From Shewanella sp. KX20019 (lineage in GTDB: Bacteria > Pseudomonadota > Gammaproteobacteria > Enterobacterales > Shewanellaceae): a DNA stretch of 64,000 nucleotides. Positions 52,846-60,876 of this stretch are shown here, piece by piece; positions within the stretch are counted from its first letter, which is position 1, and every line of letters begins with the position of its first letter. Made by a program: the position numbers and the translations under genes. The DNA lies in the NCBI RefSeq assembly GCF_016757755.1, contig NZ_CP068437.1, positions 2,356,001 to 2,420,000 on the forward strand. Reading direction: 5' to 3'. The notes under the pieces are model-generated. The model saw only the letters and a list, made by a program, of their open reading frames with translations, was not told the DNA's origin and made no database searches.

Positions 52846-53271
52846 CACCCTTCCTACTAGATTCGCGTCAGAACCCAAATCAATAGGCTAAGCTGGTGGA
52901 ACAAATCAGTAATCATAGGCGGTGCCTTGGAATTGATGGGGGGGCCTTGTCAGATGAGGTAAGCTCCTCACAGGCACTAGGCAATTTTTTCGAAAATATA
53001 TCCTGGATAAAATCCAATCTTTTCCCTAGATAGATGCTAAGTACACATGTGAGTATTCGGTTGACTTTATGTTGTTTTTTGTGTTAATATATCATCTATT
53101 CCTAGCACTTAATGGCACAGGTTACTCAGTGCAGCCATGAAGCAAGACCCGCTTACCTAAAGCGGTTAACTGACACAGACAGACCCCAAATTAAGAGAAC
53201 GTCTAATTTTGCACTCAGCCACCAGCTGAGAGTTAAGTCGTCTTGTGTCTTGATATAGGAGCTTATAGCCT
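52846..53271. promoter_or_regulatory. Intergenic region with strong promoter and structured leader
   Basis: 426 bp. A weak terminator-like hairpin (TGAGG / CCTCA near 52956-52971, then a T run) closes the resolvase unit. A strong promoter follows: TTGACT at 53061-53066, an 18-bp spacer, TAATAT at 53085-53090. The leader of about 170 nt to ATG 53272 holds a CCGCTT / AAGCGG hairpin near 53149-53165 and a TAGG / CCTA pair around the ribosome binding site. Confidence 0.6.
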
Positions 53272-54036
53272 ATGAAAAGTAAAACAGATCAAACCAACGT
53301 ACTCATCAACGATTACACCATAGCTGGTAGCCCAGAGGCTAAAGAAAAAGATGGTCGTGGTGGCTCTCGTAAAGGTGCAGGTCGTAAGATTGGCTCTAAA
53401 TCCAAAACGCCATATACCCAAACTCGTGCAACTGTGTATTTTGATAACGAAATATCATCACTAGAAGTATTCGATAATGAAAGGGATTTAAATATCATCT
53501 TCACCCGTAAACCAACGGATATTCAAGCACGCCGCGGGGTTAAAGATCAGTATGGCAAGGCTAAGTGGTGGTGTCGTATTGATGGTGAGTTGACGTTTAA
53601 GGAAAACATATCAGCTATAGCACGCGATACATATAAAAAAGTGTCGGATGCTAATTTGAACAGTCAGGATAAAACCTATAAGAGCATAGTTAATGCTCAC
53701 AATAATTTCGTCAAAGATGAGTTCTTAGGTGTGGTAGTCGATAAGGTGAAGTTAAAGGAAATAGATAGTCAGATATTAATTGAATTCAACGAGTCTACTC
53801 GTCATTCCGCGTTATTCAAATGTGCTCGTAATGGCTCACTAATGAAAGAAAAATCCTTTGTGGGAATAATGACCATAGCATTACTCAATAACACGTGGTA
53901 TTGCATAACAACCTCATCTCATAAAGAGGTTGGTATGCGTACCGAGAAACATATCATTGGTATGGGTGATATGGATAAACGTGCAGGTGGTTACTTGTCA
54001 GACTTGGGACTTCATAACTTAGCCTTTAAAGACTGA
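53272..54036 (+). CDS. Element protein with Gly/Arg/Lys-rich N-terminal motif
   Basis: 254 residues of unrecognised family. Residues 28-40 (GRGGSRKGAGRKI) are a basic Gly-rich patch common near the N-terminus of phage and plasmid DNA-binding proteins. The remainder is mixed alpha/beta with many Lys, Asp and Asn; no catalytic motif, signal peptide or membrane helix. GGAGC precedes ATG 53272. It has its own strong promoter and is followed by the five-copy 7-mer cluster, so a DNA-binding or replication-control role is a reasonable guess only. Confidence 0.75.
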   Translation: MKSKTDQTNVLINDYTIAGSPEAKEKDGRGGSRKGAGRKIGSKSKTPYTQTRATVYFDNEISSLEVFDNERDLNIIFTRKPTDIQARRGVKDQYGKAKWWCRIDGELTFKENISAIARDTYKKVSDANLNSQDKTYKSIVNAHNNFVKDEFLGVVVDKVKLKEIDSQILIEFNESTRHSALFKCARNGSLMKEKSFVGIMTIALLNNTWYCITTSSHKEVGMRTEKHIIGMGDMDKRAGGYLSDLGLHNLAFKD

Positions 54037-54574
54037 TCTAGTCCCTTACAATCAAAAAATAGTCCCTTAAAATCAATCTTTACTCGTAAGTTGCTGATTT
54101 TATACGTATAGCTGTGCCTGCTACTAACAACTAGTGCGTACCGCTAAGAAACAACTGATTCAACTGATTAAACGTACCGTTTTGGTGCGATGAATAAGTC
54201 AAATGACCAAAGATAAGAACACAGGAATCCGTCGGTACGGAGGATTACTTATTTTGAAATCCTAACCGTCGGTACGGAGGTTGGATATTCAAAATACCCA
54301 AGAATGATATCTAAAGATTAGCATCAGAAAAGCACTGATGCGAATCGAAGCATCAACCAAAAAGCGGTTGATACTACTTCTTCACTTCTTGGATTTGAAG
54401 TCATTGATTTAGTACTAAAGAGTACAGATCGTTTTATTGACGGTACGACCAGCGTAATGATCCATTACAAATTTGTACAATAAGTAAAGTGTTACTGGCT
54501 CATGACACTCCTATCGTCTGCAGCACATAATTTTCAGACAATAGGAGTGTAACCAACATAGAGGAACCATAATT
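54037..54574. other. Highly structured non-coding region with 7-mer iterons and hairpins
   Basis: 538 bp without a gene. Two 17-bp repeats TAGTCCCTTA(C/A)AATCAA sit exactly 21 bp apart (54039, 54060). The word CGTACCG occurs at 54137 and 54173 and its complement CGGTACG at 54233, 54270 and 54441; two of these lie in a longer repeat CCGTCGGTACGGAGG (54229-54243, 54266-54280). Perfect hairpins follow: GCATCAG/CTGATGC (54321-54341), ATCAACC/GGTTGAT (54352-54372), the palindrome TTTAGTACTAAA (54408-54419), and a long hairpin at 54505-54550. It may be a replication or transfer origin, a regulator target, or a structured RNA. Confidence 0.75.
54505..54550 (+). promoter_or_regulatory. Long hairpin in the leader of the HTH gene
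   Basis: ACACTCCTAT (54505-54514) pairs perfectly with ATAGGAGTGT (54541-54550), and inside it GTCTG pairs with CAGAC after one mismatch. No T run follows, so it is not a standard terminator. It ends 24 bp before the ATG of the HTH gene. Confidence 0.7.
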
Positions 54575-54844
54575 ATGAAATACCAAGAGCACCATATTAA
54601 AAACTATGCATCAGAGAGCCGTCAAATACGCTCAGATGCCAAAGCAACTCTAAAGGGGATGATTATATCCCTTAAATTACATCACACTCATAGCATCAGT
54701 GAGATAGCTAAGATGTTTAATAAGTCTCACCGGACTATCAGTTATTACATCGAAGAGTTAAAACAGTCAGGCCATATCCCTGCAATTCGTATTAATCCAA
54801 CGAACCAGCATACTAAGAATAGGCAGAGCTTCGTTATAGGGTAG
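54575..54844 (+). CDS. Small HTH DNA-binding protein
   Basis: 89 residues. A helix-turn-helix is visible at about 41-63 (SISEIAKMFNKSHRTISYYIEEL), of the MarR/winged or resolvase-HTH style, with basic flanks on both sides. AGAGGAACC precedes ATG 54575. It follows a long perfect hairpin and the repeat cluster, which are its likely targets. Candidate regulator of the element; exact family not recognised. Confidence 0.8.
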   Translation: MKYQEHHIKNYASESRQIRSDAKATLKGMIISLKLHHTHSISEIAKMFNKSHRTISYYIEELKQSGHIPAIRINPTNQHTKNRQSFVIG

Positions 54845-55599
54845 ATAGATACTCTTGTCACTGGCTATGCAACTTAGCTTGTATGGCAGACAGAGAGAAA
54901 GAGAGCTTAACTCATAATCAAATAATGCGGGGAATGTGGCGAGCTTATGCTAATGGCCATTAGACTACGATTTTAGTTACAATAAGCGACTTTTCCACAC
55001 CTGAAGTTGTTGATGAGGTGTTATTTTAACTATAAGGCAGACTCTATTCTGTCCAAGGCGTACCATACATTTTGCCCAAAGTGTGGTTACCTTTGAGTAA
55101 AGATGAACTAATCGTCTTCAGCGGGGGATGTGCTGATACAGCTGCGAAACGCTGCAAATACAATCCCTGCAAGCTCTGCGATAACTACCATGTCATGGAC
55201 GGTCACGGCCAGTATTTACACTGGGTAATTAGAGCCTTCATTTCTGCTGTAGTTGTTCGACGTCTAAATCGGAAATGCCCCAAAGTAAGTTTGCAGATAA
55301 TGTTATCAACTCAACAACAATTGTATTGAAGCATAAAAAATTAATCTAAATTATGAATGAGATTAAACCTTACCTTTCGCTTCCAATTTTCGAATGGGGG
55401 AACTATCAAATACACATAACGGTGTATCGATAATTTCCTAACTTTTTTGTTGTCTTTAAAACAATAGGTTATAGTTGGATGGCGAACATTATCAAGACGC
55501 ACAAATAGTAATTACAAATGCATCATAGATAACAATACAATCAGTACTGCTGTTTAAGTAGACGTTATTTGGTACAGAAAATTGGAGGGTGAGATAAAA
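54845..55599. other. Long region with no convincing gene
   Basis: 755 bp between the HTH gene and the next clear gene. A frame at 55072-55329 (85 codons, TTG start, Cys-rich middle CKYNPCKLC) lacks a ribosome binding site and has no recognised relative, so it is not called. The rest is AT-rich with no long repeat. It may hold decayed sequence and the promoter of the following gene pair. Confidence 0.4.
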
Positions 55600-56061
55600 G
55601 TGAAAAATAAATTGTGTGCATGGGGAAATACGACCAAGCTTGGTGCTGGTGATCATACTTGGGTTACGACATATACTGACGGAACAGGTGAACCTGATAC
55701 TCACTTAGGCGATTATTGGTATTGCTGGGGAGTATCACATTCTGCGGCAAGTATTTTAGGCAAAAGTGACATTGGTGCTGATTTTGCTCGTCAAATTGCA
55801 ACACCAAACGATCCAGAAGAGAATGTCGGTATTAAATATTTAGTAGATGGTCTATGTCATCAAATGGCAAATAGGTTACTAAGATTCACTTATGATAAAT
55901 CTACAGGTAAACGAATCAAAGTATCAAATGCTTCAGGTTACCAGCTATCAAAAGCTATGTATGGTGAGTATGGAGGCAGCTCTTTTACTACTGATGGTAA
56001 AAAGAGACTCCAGCAATGGAAAACTATGGTGATGCAATATCGAAATAATAAGGAAAACTAA
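55600..56061 (+). CDS. Unknown protein, possible permuted papain-like hydrolase
   Basis: 153 residues from GTG 55600, chosen because GGAGGGTGAG lies just upstream; the TTG at 55582 would include that site. No family recognised. Visible features: an early DHTWVTTYTDG with a His, a GDYWYCWGVSHS segment, and GLCHQMANRLL with a Cys. A His before a GxCHQ-type Cys is the order of permuted papain-like enzymes, so a peptidase, amidase or acyltransferase is possible. No signal peptide, hence cytoplasmic or injected. The next gene starts one base after its stop, so the pair is one unit. Confidence 0.7.
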   Translation: MKNKLCAWGNTTKLGAGDHTWVTTYTDGTGEPDTHLGDYWYCWGVSHSAASILGKSDIGADFARQIATPNDPEENVGIKYLVDGLCHQMANRLLRFTYDKSTGKRIKVSNASGYQLSKAMYGEYGGSSFTTDGKKRLQQWKTMVMQYRNNKEN

Positions 56062-56062
56062 T

Positions 56063-56710
56063 ATGCAGAATGACGATCGTGTTAGTGAATTGATGGAGCT
56101 AAGCGCTTCTATGACGAAGGATATTTCGGAAGGTATTGTATCGCGAGAAATAAAATTAGCGCATAATAAGAATTTGGTTATTGAACTATTATCTCAAGGG
56201 ATAATTAAAGAGATTGAACTAAAAGATATAATTGAACGCTGTTTTCAACGGTTTCTTTCTGAAGTTTCAGAAGCATATGGTAATGATATATGTCAGGATA
56301 TATATGAATACCTTCCTGGAGATAAGTTAGGTTTCTTAAATGAATACGAGCCTGTTGATGGTGTTGATGCAATCAAGTTGGCGGCAGTTGAACTAACAGA
56401 AGCTTTGGAATTAATTTGTAGTTTTCCAGCAGATAAAACACGAGAGCGCGCAACTTTAAAATTGGCATCTGATGATTTGAATGCAATAAGTTTGAAGTTA
56501 TCTCGACGAATAATTCATGAACGAAAAGTAATAACTGATGTATCTTTAGGTCTTGTTGCAGAAGCTAGTGTAATTCGAACTACAATTTTGCCTGAGTTTA
56601 CCTCTGTTTTATCCGATAGTAACTTTAACGATATTAATACTAAAATTAGAAGCGTTACTTCTGATTTAGAAGATCTCGAAAGTCAGCTTCCTCTGTTTCA
56701 TGCTGAATAA
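56063..56710 (+). CDS. Unknown helical protein paired with the preceding gene
   Basis: 215 residues, nearly all predicted helix, acidic, without Cys-rich motifs, signal peptide or membrane span. AAGGAAAAC lies before ATG 56063, and only one base separates it from the upstream gene, which implies translational coupling and a joint function. An immunity or partner protein for the upstream putative hydrolase is a natural guess; nothing in the sequence proves it. The gene is A+T rich in third positions, unlike the chromosomal genes of the window. Confidence 0.7.
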   Translation: MQNDDRVSELMELSASMTKDISEGIVSREIKLAHNKNLVIELLSQGIIKEIELKDIIERCFQRFLSEVSEAYGNDICQDIYEYLPGDKLGFLNEYEPVDGVDAIKLAAVELTEALELICSFPADKTRERATLKLASDDLNAISLKLSRRIIHERKVITDVSLGLVAEASVIRTTILPEFTSVLSDSNFNDINTKIRSVTSDLEDLESQLPLFHAE

Positions 56711-56828
56711 CAATGCCACCAATTGACGTATTTGACTCCGCAGTTTTGATGTGGAGCTCTATGTGCTCAGTAGGTTCATCGAGGCGTAACTTATTGCTGA
56801 CGTTATATGCTTAGTGGCCATAATTGAT

Positions 56829-58298
56829 TCATTTGAAATAGTAACGATGAGCTTCTAACAAAAGTCGATATCTATTTTCCTCTTTGAATATACAGAGCAT
56901 ACTATTTACGTGACACTTGATTTTAAACGTGTCTAGTATTATTTTTTCTAGCCTAACTCGGCCGGGTTTGTTGTTATCTAGCCAAAGCAGATGAATATCA
57001 GGTAGATGTTCCCACATTTTGTATGCTGACTTATTTTTAATAACATTCCCGTGCTCCCAAGGAATCAGACCGCATTTCTTTCTTAGTGCTCTTTTTTCAT
57101 TATTAGTGTTAATTTCTGTTCGTTTTTGTCCTAAGTCGATCTCGAAATCCGACACTTTTGGTAAGCAATTGAAAGTACTAACTATATAAGTATAGCCATC
57201 AGTTGAAAAACACTCTGTATGACCATTTCCCATATAATTTTTCATCTTTTCACTCGAGATGTTAAACTCCTTCAGTGAATGCTGTAGTATTTTCTCAAAT
57301 TTATTAGCAACAAATCTACTTTTAGATTCTATGTAATTTAATTCATATACATCAGTAGGTTTTTTGAATTGGTAAGTTGCTTTTCGTGCAAAAATACACT
57401 TAGCGGTTCCAATTTTAAGCCATTCAAATCCATCTTCAGCAACCATGTGTAGTAAATACAAGCCATTTGGGCTTGACCAATGGTCACCACATTGTTTACA
57501 GGCAAACCATTGCCTACGAACGTGTACAGTTTGCAATTCCTGTCGGTGTCCGCATGACAACTCATATACTTTGTAGCCCGACGCATCAGAATTTGAAATT
57601 AACTTAATACCTGCACTTACTGCCTCTTCTTGATACTTTATTTCGTTGCAGGTATCGCATCGGAAAGTATTACTTTTAATGCAATGAGTTTGTATAGTTT
57701 GTCTGTGACCACAAGACAAAAACTCATATTTATTTGGGTTTCTATTAGTCCCTTTTTCTATAAATTCCAATCCCCTTAACAGTAAGAGAGTTTCTAGCTC
57801 TATTTTTTCACAAGTATTACAACAAAATGATTTGTCGCGCACATGGTCTTGTCTTATTTCTTGTCTGTGACCACAAGGTAGTTCAAAAAGTCGATAGTTT
57901 GTGCCTTTCTGGGACGAAGATATAATCTTTAGACCTGAAATAAATGCTTCGTTTTCGATCTTGCTATGTTGGCAAAGTGTACACCTAAATCTACCATCTC
58001 TTACATGCCCAGCTTTTAAATCCTGTAGGTGTCCGCACCGTAACTCATATTGGCGGTATTGCTTACCTAATACACTATCCCCAATGTATCGAATCTCTTT
58101 GCGTTTTGCTTCTTCTATGTATTTGTGTTCAATGCAAACACTACACTTGAAATTGTTATTCCTAACATGAGTAACTTGTAGCTCACATTCATGACCGCAA
58201 GATTCAAACCGATAGGTTTTGTAACCGCATTTTTCAGAGTTACGCAATAATTCTAAGCCAACAGATTTTGCTTCGGTGAGATGTTTAGGGTTTAACAT
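56829..58298 (-). CDS. Five-module zinc-ribbon protein with GIY-YIG-like nuclease domain
   Basis: 489 residues. Five tandem modules of about 54 residues each carry CGH, a His ten residues after the Cys, and a CxxC: Cys34/His44/Cys52/Cys55; Cys88/His98/Cys106/Cys109; Cys142/His152/Cys160/Cys163; Cys196/Cys206/Cys214/Cys217 (Cys in place of His); Cys249/His259/Cys267/Cys270. A GIY-YIG/T5orf172-like segment follows: GLYLLHM at 279-285, FEWLKIGTAK at 291-300 and Arg305. The C-terminal 150 residues are of unknown fold. Zinc modules probably bind DNA and the GIY-YIG-like part may cut it; a homing or defence nuclease is possible. It is the only minus-strand gene in the element. Confidence 0.75.
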   Translation of the reverse strand: MLNPKHLTEAKSVGLELLRNSEKCGYKTYRFESCGHECELQVTHVRNNNFKCSVCIEHKYIEEAKRKEIRYIGDSVLGKQYRQYELRCGHLQDLKAGHVRDGRFRCTLCQHSKIENEAFISGLKIISSSQKGTNYRLFELPCGHRQEIRQDHVRDKSFCCNTCEKIELETLLLLRGLEFIEKGTNRNPNKYEFLSCGHRQTIQTHCIKSNTFRCDTCNEIKYQEEAVSAGIKLISNSDASGYKVYELSCGHRQELQTVHVRRQWFACKQCGDHWSSPNGLYLLHMVAEDGFEWLKIGTAKCIFARKATYQFKKPTDVYELNYIESKSRFVANKFEKILQHSLKEFNISSEKMKNYMGNGHTECFSTDGYTYIVSTFNCLPKVSDFEIDLGQKRTEINTNNEKRALRKKCGLIPWEHGNVIKNKSAYKMWEHLPDIHLLWLDNNKPGRVRLEKIILDTFKIKCHVNSMLCIFKEENRYRLLLEAHRYYFK

Positions 58299-58818
58299 AA
58301 AAATTAGAAATTAGAGGGTAAGGAAGTAGCATTCTATGTCAATTAAAACGCATAGAACATACATTTAAGAGTGATTCTCAACGCTTGGCATTCATTTATC
58401 TGATTGCCATATGTTCCCTAATGGCAGCCATTGCTTTCAGAGCTAAATCATTTCTGTCCAAATGTGAGCTAGCAAAGAAGTATAGTCTGTGTGATCACCA
58501 AGCGATTATGTCATTAGAGACAGTCATAATTTGGCTAGCTATTATGCACTTTATGTCAGAGATGCTTATATCTTTTAGCTAAGCCATTGTGAGTCGGAAG
58601 TAGTCTACGAATCACTTTGTTGACTGTGTATTTACCACTCTATAAGGCAATACGCAGCACCCGTGACTGGTTTAAATTGCTTTTGGTATACCTCGTGTGG
58701 AATGGGGGCGTTAACGTCTTACAGTGCGTTATACGGGTAGTTGTTTCAGCCATATCTCTATGTTTTTCTTTTGCTTCACGCTGCAATCCAATAGTATTGA
58801 TGTAAATGTATTAACTAG
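58299..58818. other. Region without a convincing gene before the cargo asparaginase
   Basis: 520 bp. Two frames (58385-58582 from TTG and 58617-58805 from TTG) encode hydrophobic peptides without ribosome binding sites or relatives known to me. The promoter of the divergent zinc-ribbon gene and of the asparaginase gene must lie here. Nothing else stands out. Confidence 0.4.
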
Positions 58819-59856
58819 ATGAATAAAATGAAAATAATCACTGTTTTGTCATGTCTCTGCGTTCTCAGTACATCTTTTGCTAGCTATGCTAATGATGCTC
58901 CATTTGCCATTGCTATTCACGGTGGGGCTGGAACTATTCAACAGAGCAGCTTTACTCCTGAAAAAGAACAAGCATATCGATTAAAGCTAAAAGAAGCTGT
59001 TGATGCTGGTTATGTGGTTTTAGAAAAAGGTGGTACGAGTCTTGATGCTGTAGCACAAGCGATTAATGTGCTGGAGAACTCTCCATTCTTTAATGCAGGT
59101 ATTGGAGCCGTTTACACTCACAATGAGCAGCATGAGATGGATGCATCTATCATGGATGGTAATACTATGAAGGCGGGGGCTGTTGCTGGGGTTAAGCATA
59201 TCAAGAACCCTATCGATTTAGCACGTCTCGTTATGGATAAATCTGTCCACGTCATGTTATATGGTGAAGGTGCCGAGGAATTTGCGTTAACCCAAGGGGT
59301 TGCACTTGTTGCAAATGAGACATTCGATACACCTCATCGATATGAGTCTTTACAGCACGCAAAAGAAAAAATGCTCAAATCGCAATCCGAGAACAAAGAT
59401 TATATTGCATCACATAATGAGCTTGAGGTTGAATATAAGGTTGGAACAGTTGGAGCTGTAGCACTTGATAAACAAGGAAATATTAGCTCTGGAACTTCAA
59501 CTGGAGGTATGACAAACAAGCGTTATGGTCGCATTGGCGACTCGCCAATAATAGGTGCGGGAACGTATGCCGAAAATGGTGTTTGTGCAGTATCTGCAAC
59601 GGGTCATGGCGAGTACTTTATCCGTTATCATGTGGCAGGAGATATCTGCGCTCGGGTTAAGTATCAAAATAAGTCGATTATTCAAGCAGCTGATGAAGTC
59701 ATTAACCAACGTCTAATCACGGCTGGTGGGACTGGTGGTGTGATAGCCATTGATCATCGCGGTAATATTGCTACGCCATTTAACACCGATGGTATGTATC
59801 GTGCTACTCGTAAAAGTGGTGAAGAAGCACAAGTGATGATCTGGCGAGATAAGTAG
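58819..59856 (+). CDS. Complete isoaspartyl peptidase/L-asparaginase carried by the element
   Basis: 345-residue Ntn hydrolase of the plant-type asparaginase family, exported (signal ending SYAND). Such enzymes hydrolyse beta-aspartyl dipeptides from damaged proteins and L-asparagine. Visible: IHGGAGT at 33-39, INVLENSPFFNAG, HEMDASIMDG, the autocleavage site GTVG with nucleophile Thr210, GTSTGG right after, and the substrate pocket segment RIGDSPIIGAGTYAENG and TGGTGGVIAID. It is a diverged homologue of the interrupted host gene, mostly the same at protein level but different at most synonymous positions. It lies near the right end in the same direction as the host gene. It probably restores the activity lost by the insertion. 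Confidence 0.93.
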   Translation: MNKMKIITVLSCLCVLSTSFASYANDAPFAIAIHGGAGTIQQSSFTPEKEQAYRLKLKEAVDAGYVVLEKGGTSLDAVAQAINVLENSPFFNAGIGAVYTHNEQHEMDASIMDGNTMKAGAVAGVKHIKNPIDLARLVMDKSVHVMLYGEGAEEFALTQGVALVANETFDTPHRYESLQHAKEKMLKSQSENKDYIASHNELEVEYKVGTVGAVALDKQGNISSGTSTGGMTNKRYGRIGDSPIIGAGTYAENGVCAVSATGHGEYFIRYHVAGDICARVKYQNKSIIQAADEVINQRLITAGGTGGVIAIDHRGNIATPFNTDGMYRATRKSGEEAQVMIWRDK

Positions 59857-59893
59857 TCAATCACATAAATAACAGTGTTAAAACTATATTGTT

Positions 59894-59926
59894 AAGGCAT
59901 CGAGTATTAGCTTAATGCCTTTTTTG
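59894..59926 (+). terminator. Terminator after the cargo asparaginase gene
   Basis: AAGGCAT (59894-59900) pairs with ATGCCTT (59915-59921) around a 14-nt loop, followed by a T run. Confidence 0.6.
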
Positions 59927-59943
59927 TGTACACATGTGTACAC
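59926..59943. promoter_or_regulatory. 18-bp perfect palindrome, candidate operator of the lipoprotein gene
   Basis: GTGTACACATGTGTACAC reads the same on both strands. A -10-like TATACT lies at 59958-59963, so the palindrome covers the expected -35 zone, 48-65 bp before ATG 59991. It overlaps the T run of the preceding terminator. Confidence 0.6.
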
Positions 59944-59990
59944 TCCTTGCAAGCTCCTATACTATAGACGCAACAATTGTAGGAGATAGC

Positions 59991-60728
59991 ATGAAAAAAA
60001 TATTTATAGGCGTTTTAATTTTTGGATTATGGGGTTGTGGTAGTTCATCAGAAGAAGATGTGCCAACCCCACCTGAATTACCAGTATGTGAACAAGAGTG
60101 GCGTACGGATGTGATGCAGGGCTATCCAGGCGGGTTGAACATACAGCGCTTATACGATGTTTGCACCAATGAAAGAGTGTTGACAGAGTGGTTTGATGAC
60201 GATTATGCAGAGATGCCACATGAACTGGCCAATTACCGTTCGCTCCCTATTGAAGGTGGTGAGTACGATAGTAACTTCATTTATAGAATCCAATACCGTC
60301 AAGAGGGGGATTTCTTAGGCTATGATGATGCTGGGGAAGTGATTTATGACATTAACAGATACTTCCTTAATTTTGCATATATAGATAACAGCTTTAGATT
60401 TATGACAGGTAGAGTTGAGCGAGGCAGTATAAAAGATACATATATTGATATTAGCAACTATCCTACACCTCAGAGTGATGGTCAGGTGTTTACCTATTTT
60501 CAATACGACTATGATAACTTTGATTATAATGAACCCGTTTATATAACCCAATGTACACTATTAGAAATTGAAGGATCATACTCTGGAGCATGTAAGCACC
60601 ATGATGCGACTTATATCATAGATGAAGCATTCAAAGAGATGATTGATTCGATCAATAAGAATGATTCAACACGAGATTACGGAATCATTTATGAGAGAGC
60701 GATTAAAGAATATTTAGGGATTTGGTAG
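59991..60728 (+). CDS. Lipoprotein of unknown function in the element
   Basis: 245 residues from ATG 59991 with AGGAGA upstream; the longer frame from 59934 would start inside the palindrome. Lipobox LWGC after MKKIFIGVLIFG, then a Ser/Glu/Pro linker (GSSSEEDVPTPPE). The mature part is acidic, rich in Tyr, Asp and Asn, with four Cys, suggesting a small disulfide-bonded domain. No family recognised. Under control of a likely operator. Anchored in a membrane, it could alter surface traits such as superinfection resistance, but this is a guess. Confidence 0.8.
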   Translation: MKKIFIGVLIFGLWGCGSSSEEDVPTPPELPVCEQEWRTDVMQGYPGGLNIQRLYDVCTNERVLTEWFDDDYAEMPHELANYRSLPIEGGEYDSNFIYRIQYRQEGDFLGYDDAGEVIYDINRYFLNFAYIDNSFRFMTGRVERGSIKDTYIDISNYPTPQSDGQVFTYFQYDYDNFDYNEPVYITQCTLLEIEGSYSGACKHHDATYIIDEAFKEMIDSINKNDSTRDYGIIYERAIKEYLGIW

Positions 60729-60876
60729 GAACTGATGGGCTGCCATTGAATTTGGCAGCCTAATCCATTCAATATGTTCCTTTGGTCATGATGTACAAGG
60801 GGGCTACCTTTCAGATAGCGTTATCATTTCTAATACATATCATCATTGATGGTACCAATCCATTTTAGCCATAAAA

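Noticed and set aside
55072..55329. 85-codon frame with CKYNPCKLC
   Set aside because: TTG start, no ribosome binding site, no known relative and neighbouring DNA without gene signals; too weak to call.
56711..56828. Possible integron attC site (GTTATATGC near 56800)
   Set aside because: No pairing R'' and L'' boxes and no imperfect palindrome of the attC kind could be made out; no integron integrase nearby.
58385..58805. Two hydrophobic small frames before the cargo asparaginase
   Set aside because: Both need TTG starts without ribosome binding sites; composition looks like chance frames in AT-rich DNA.
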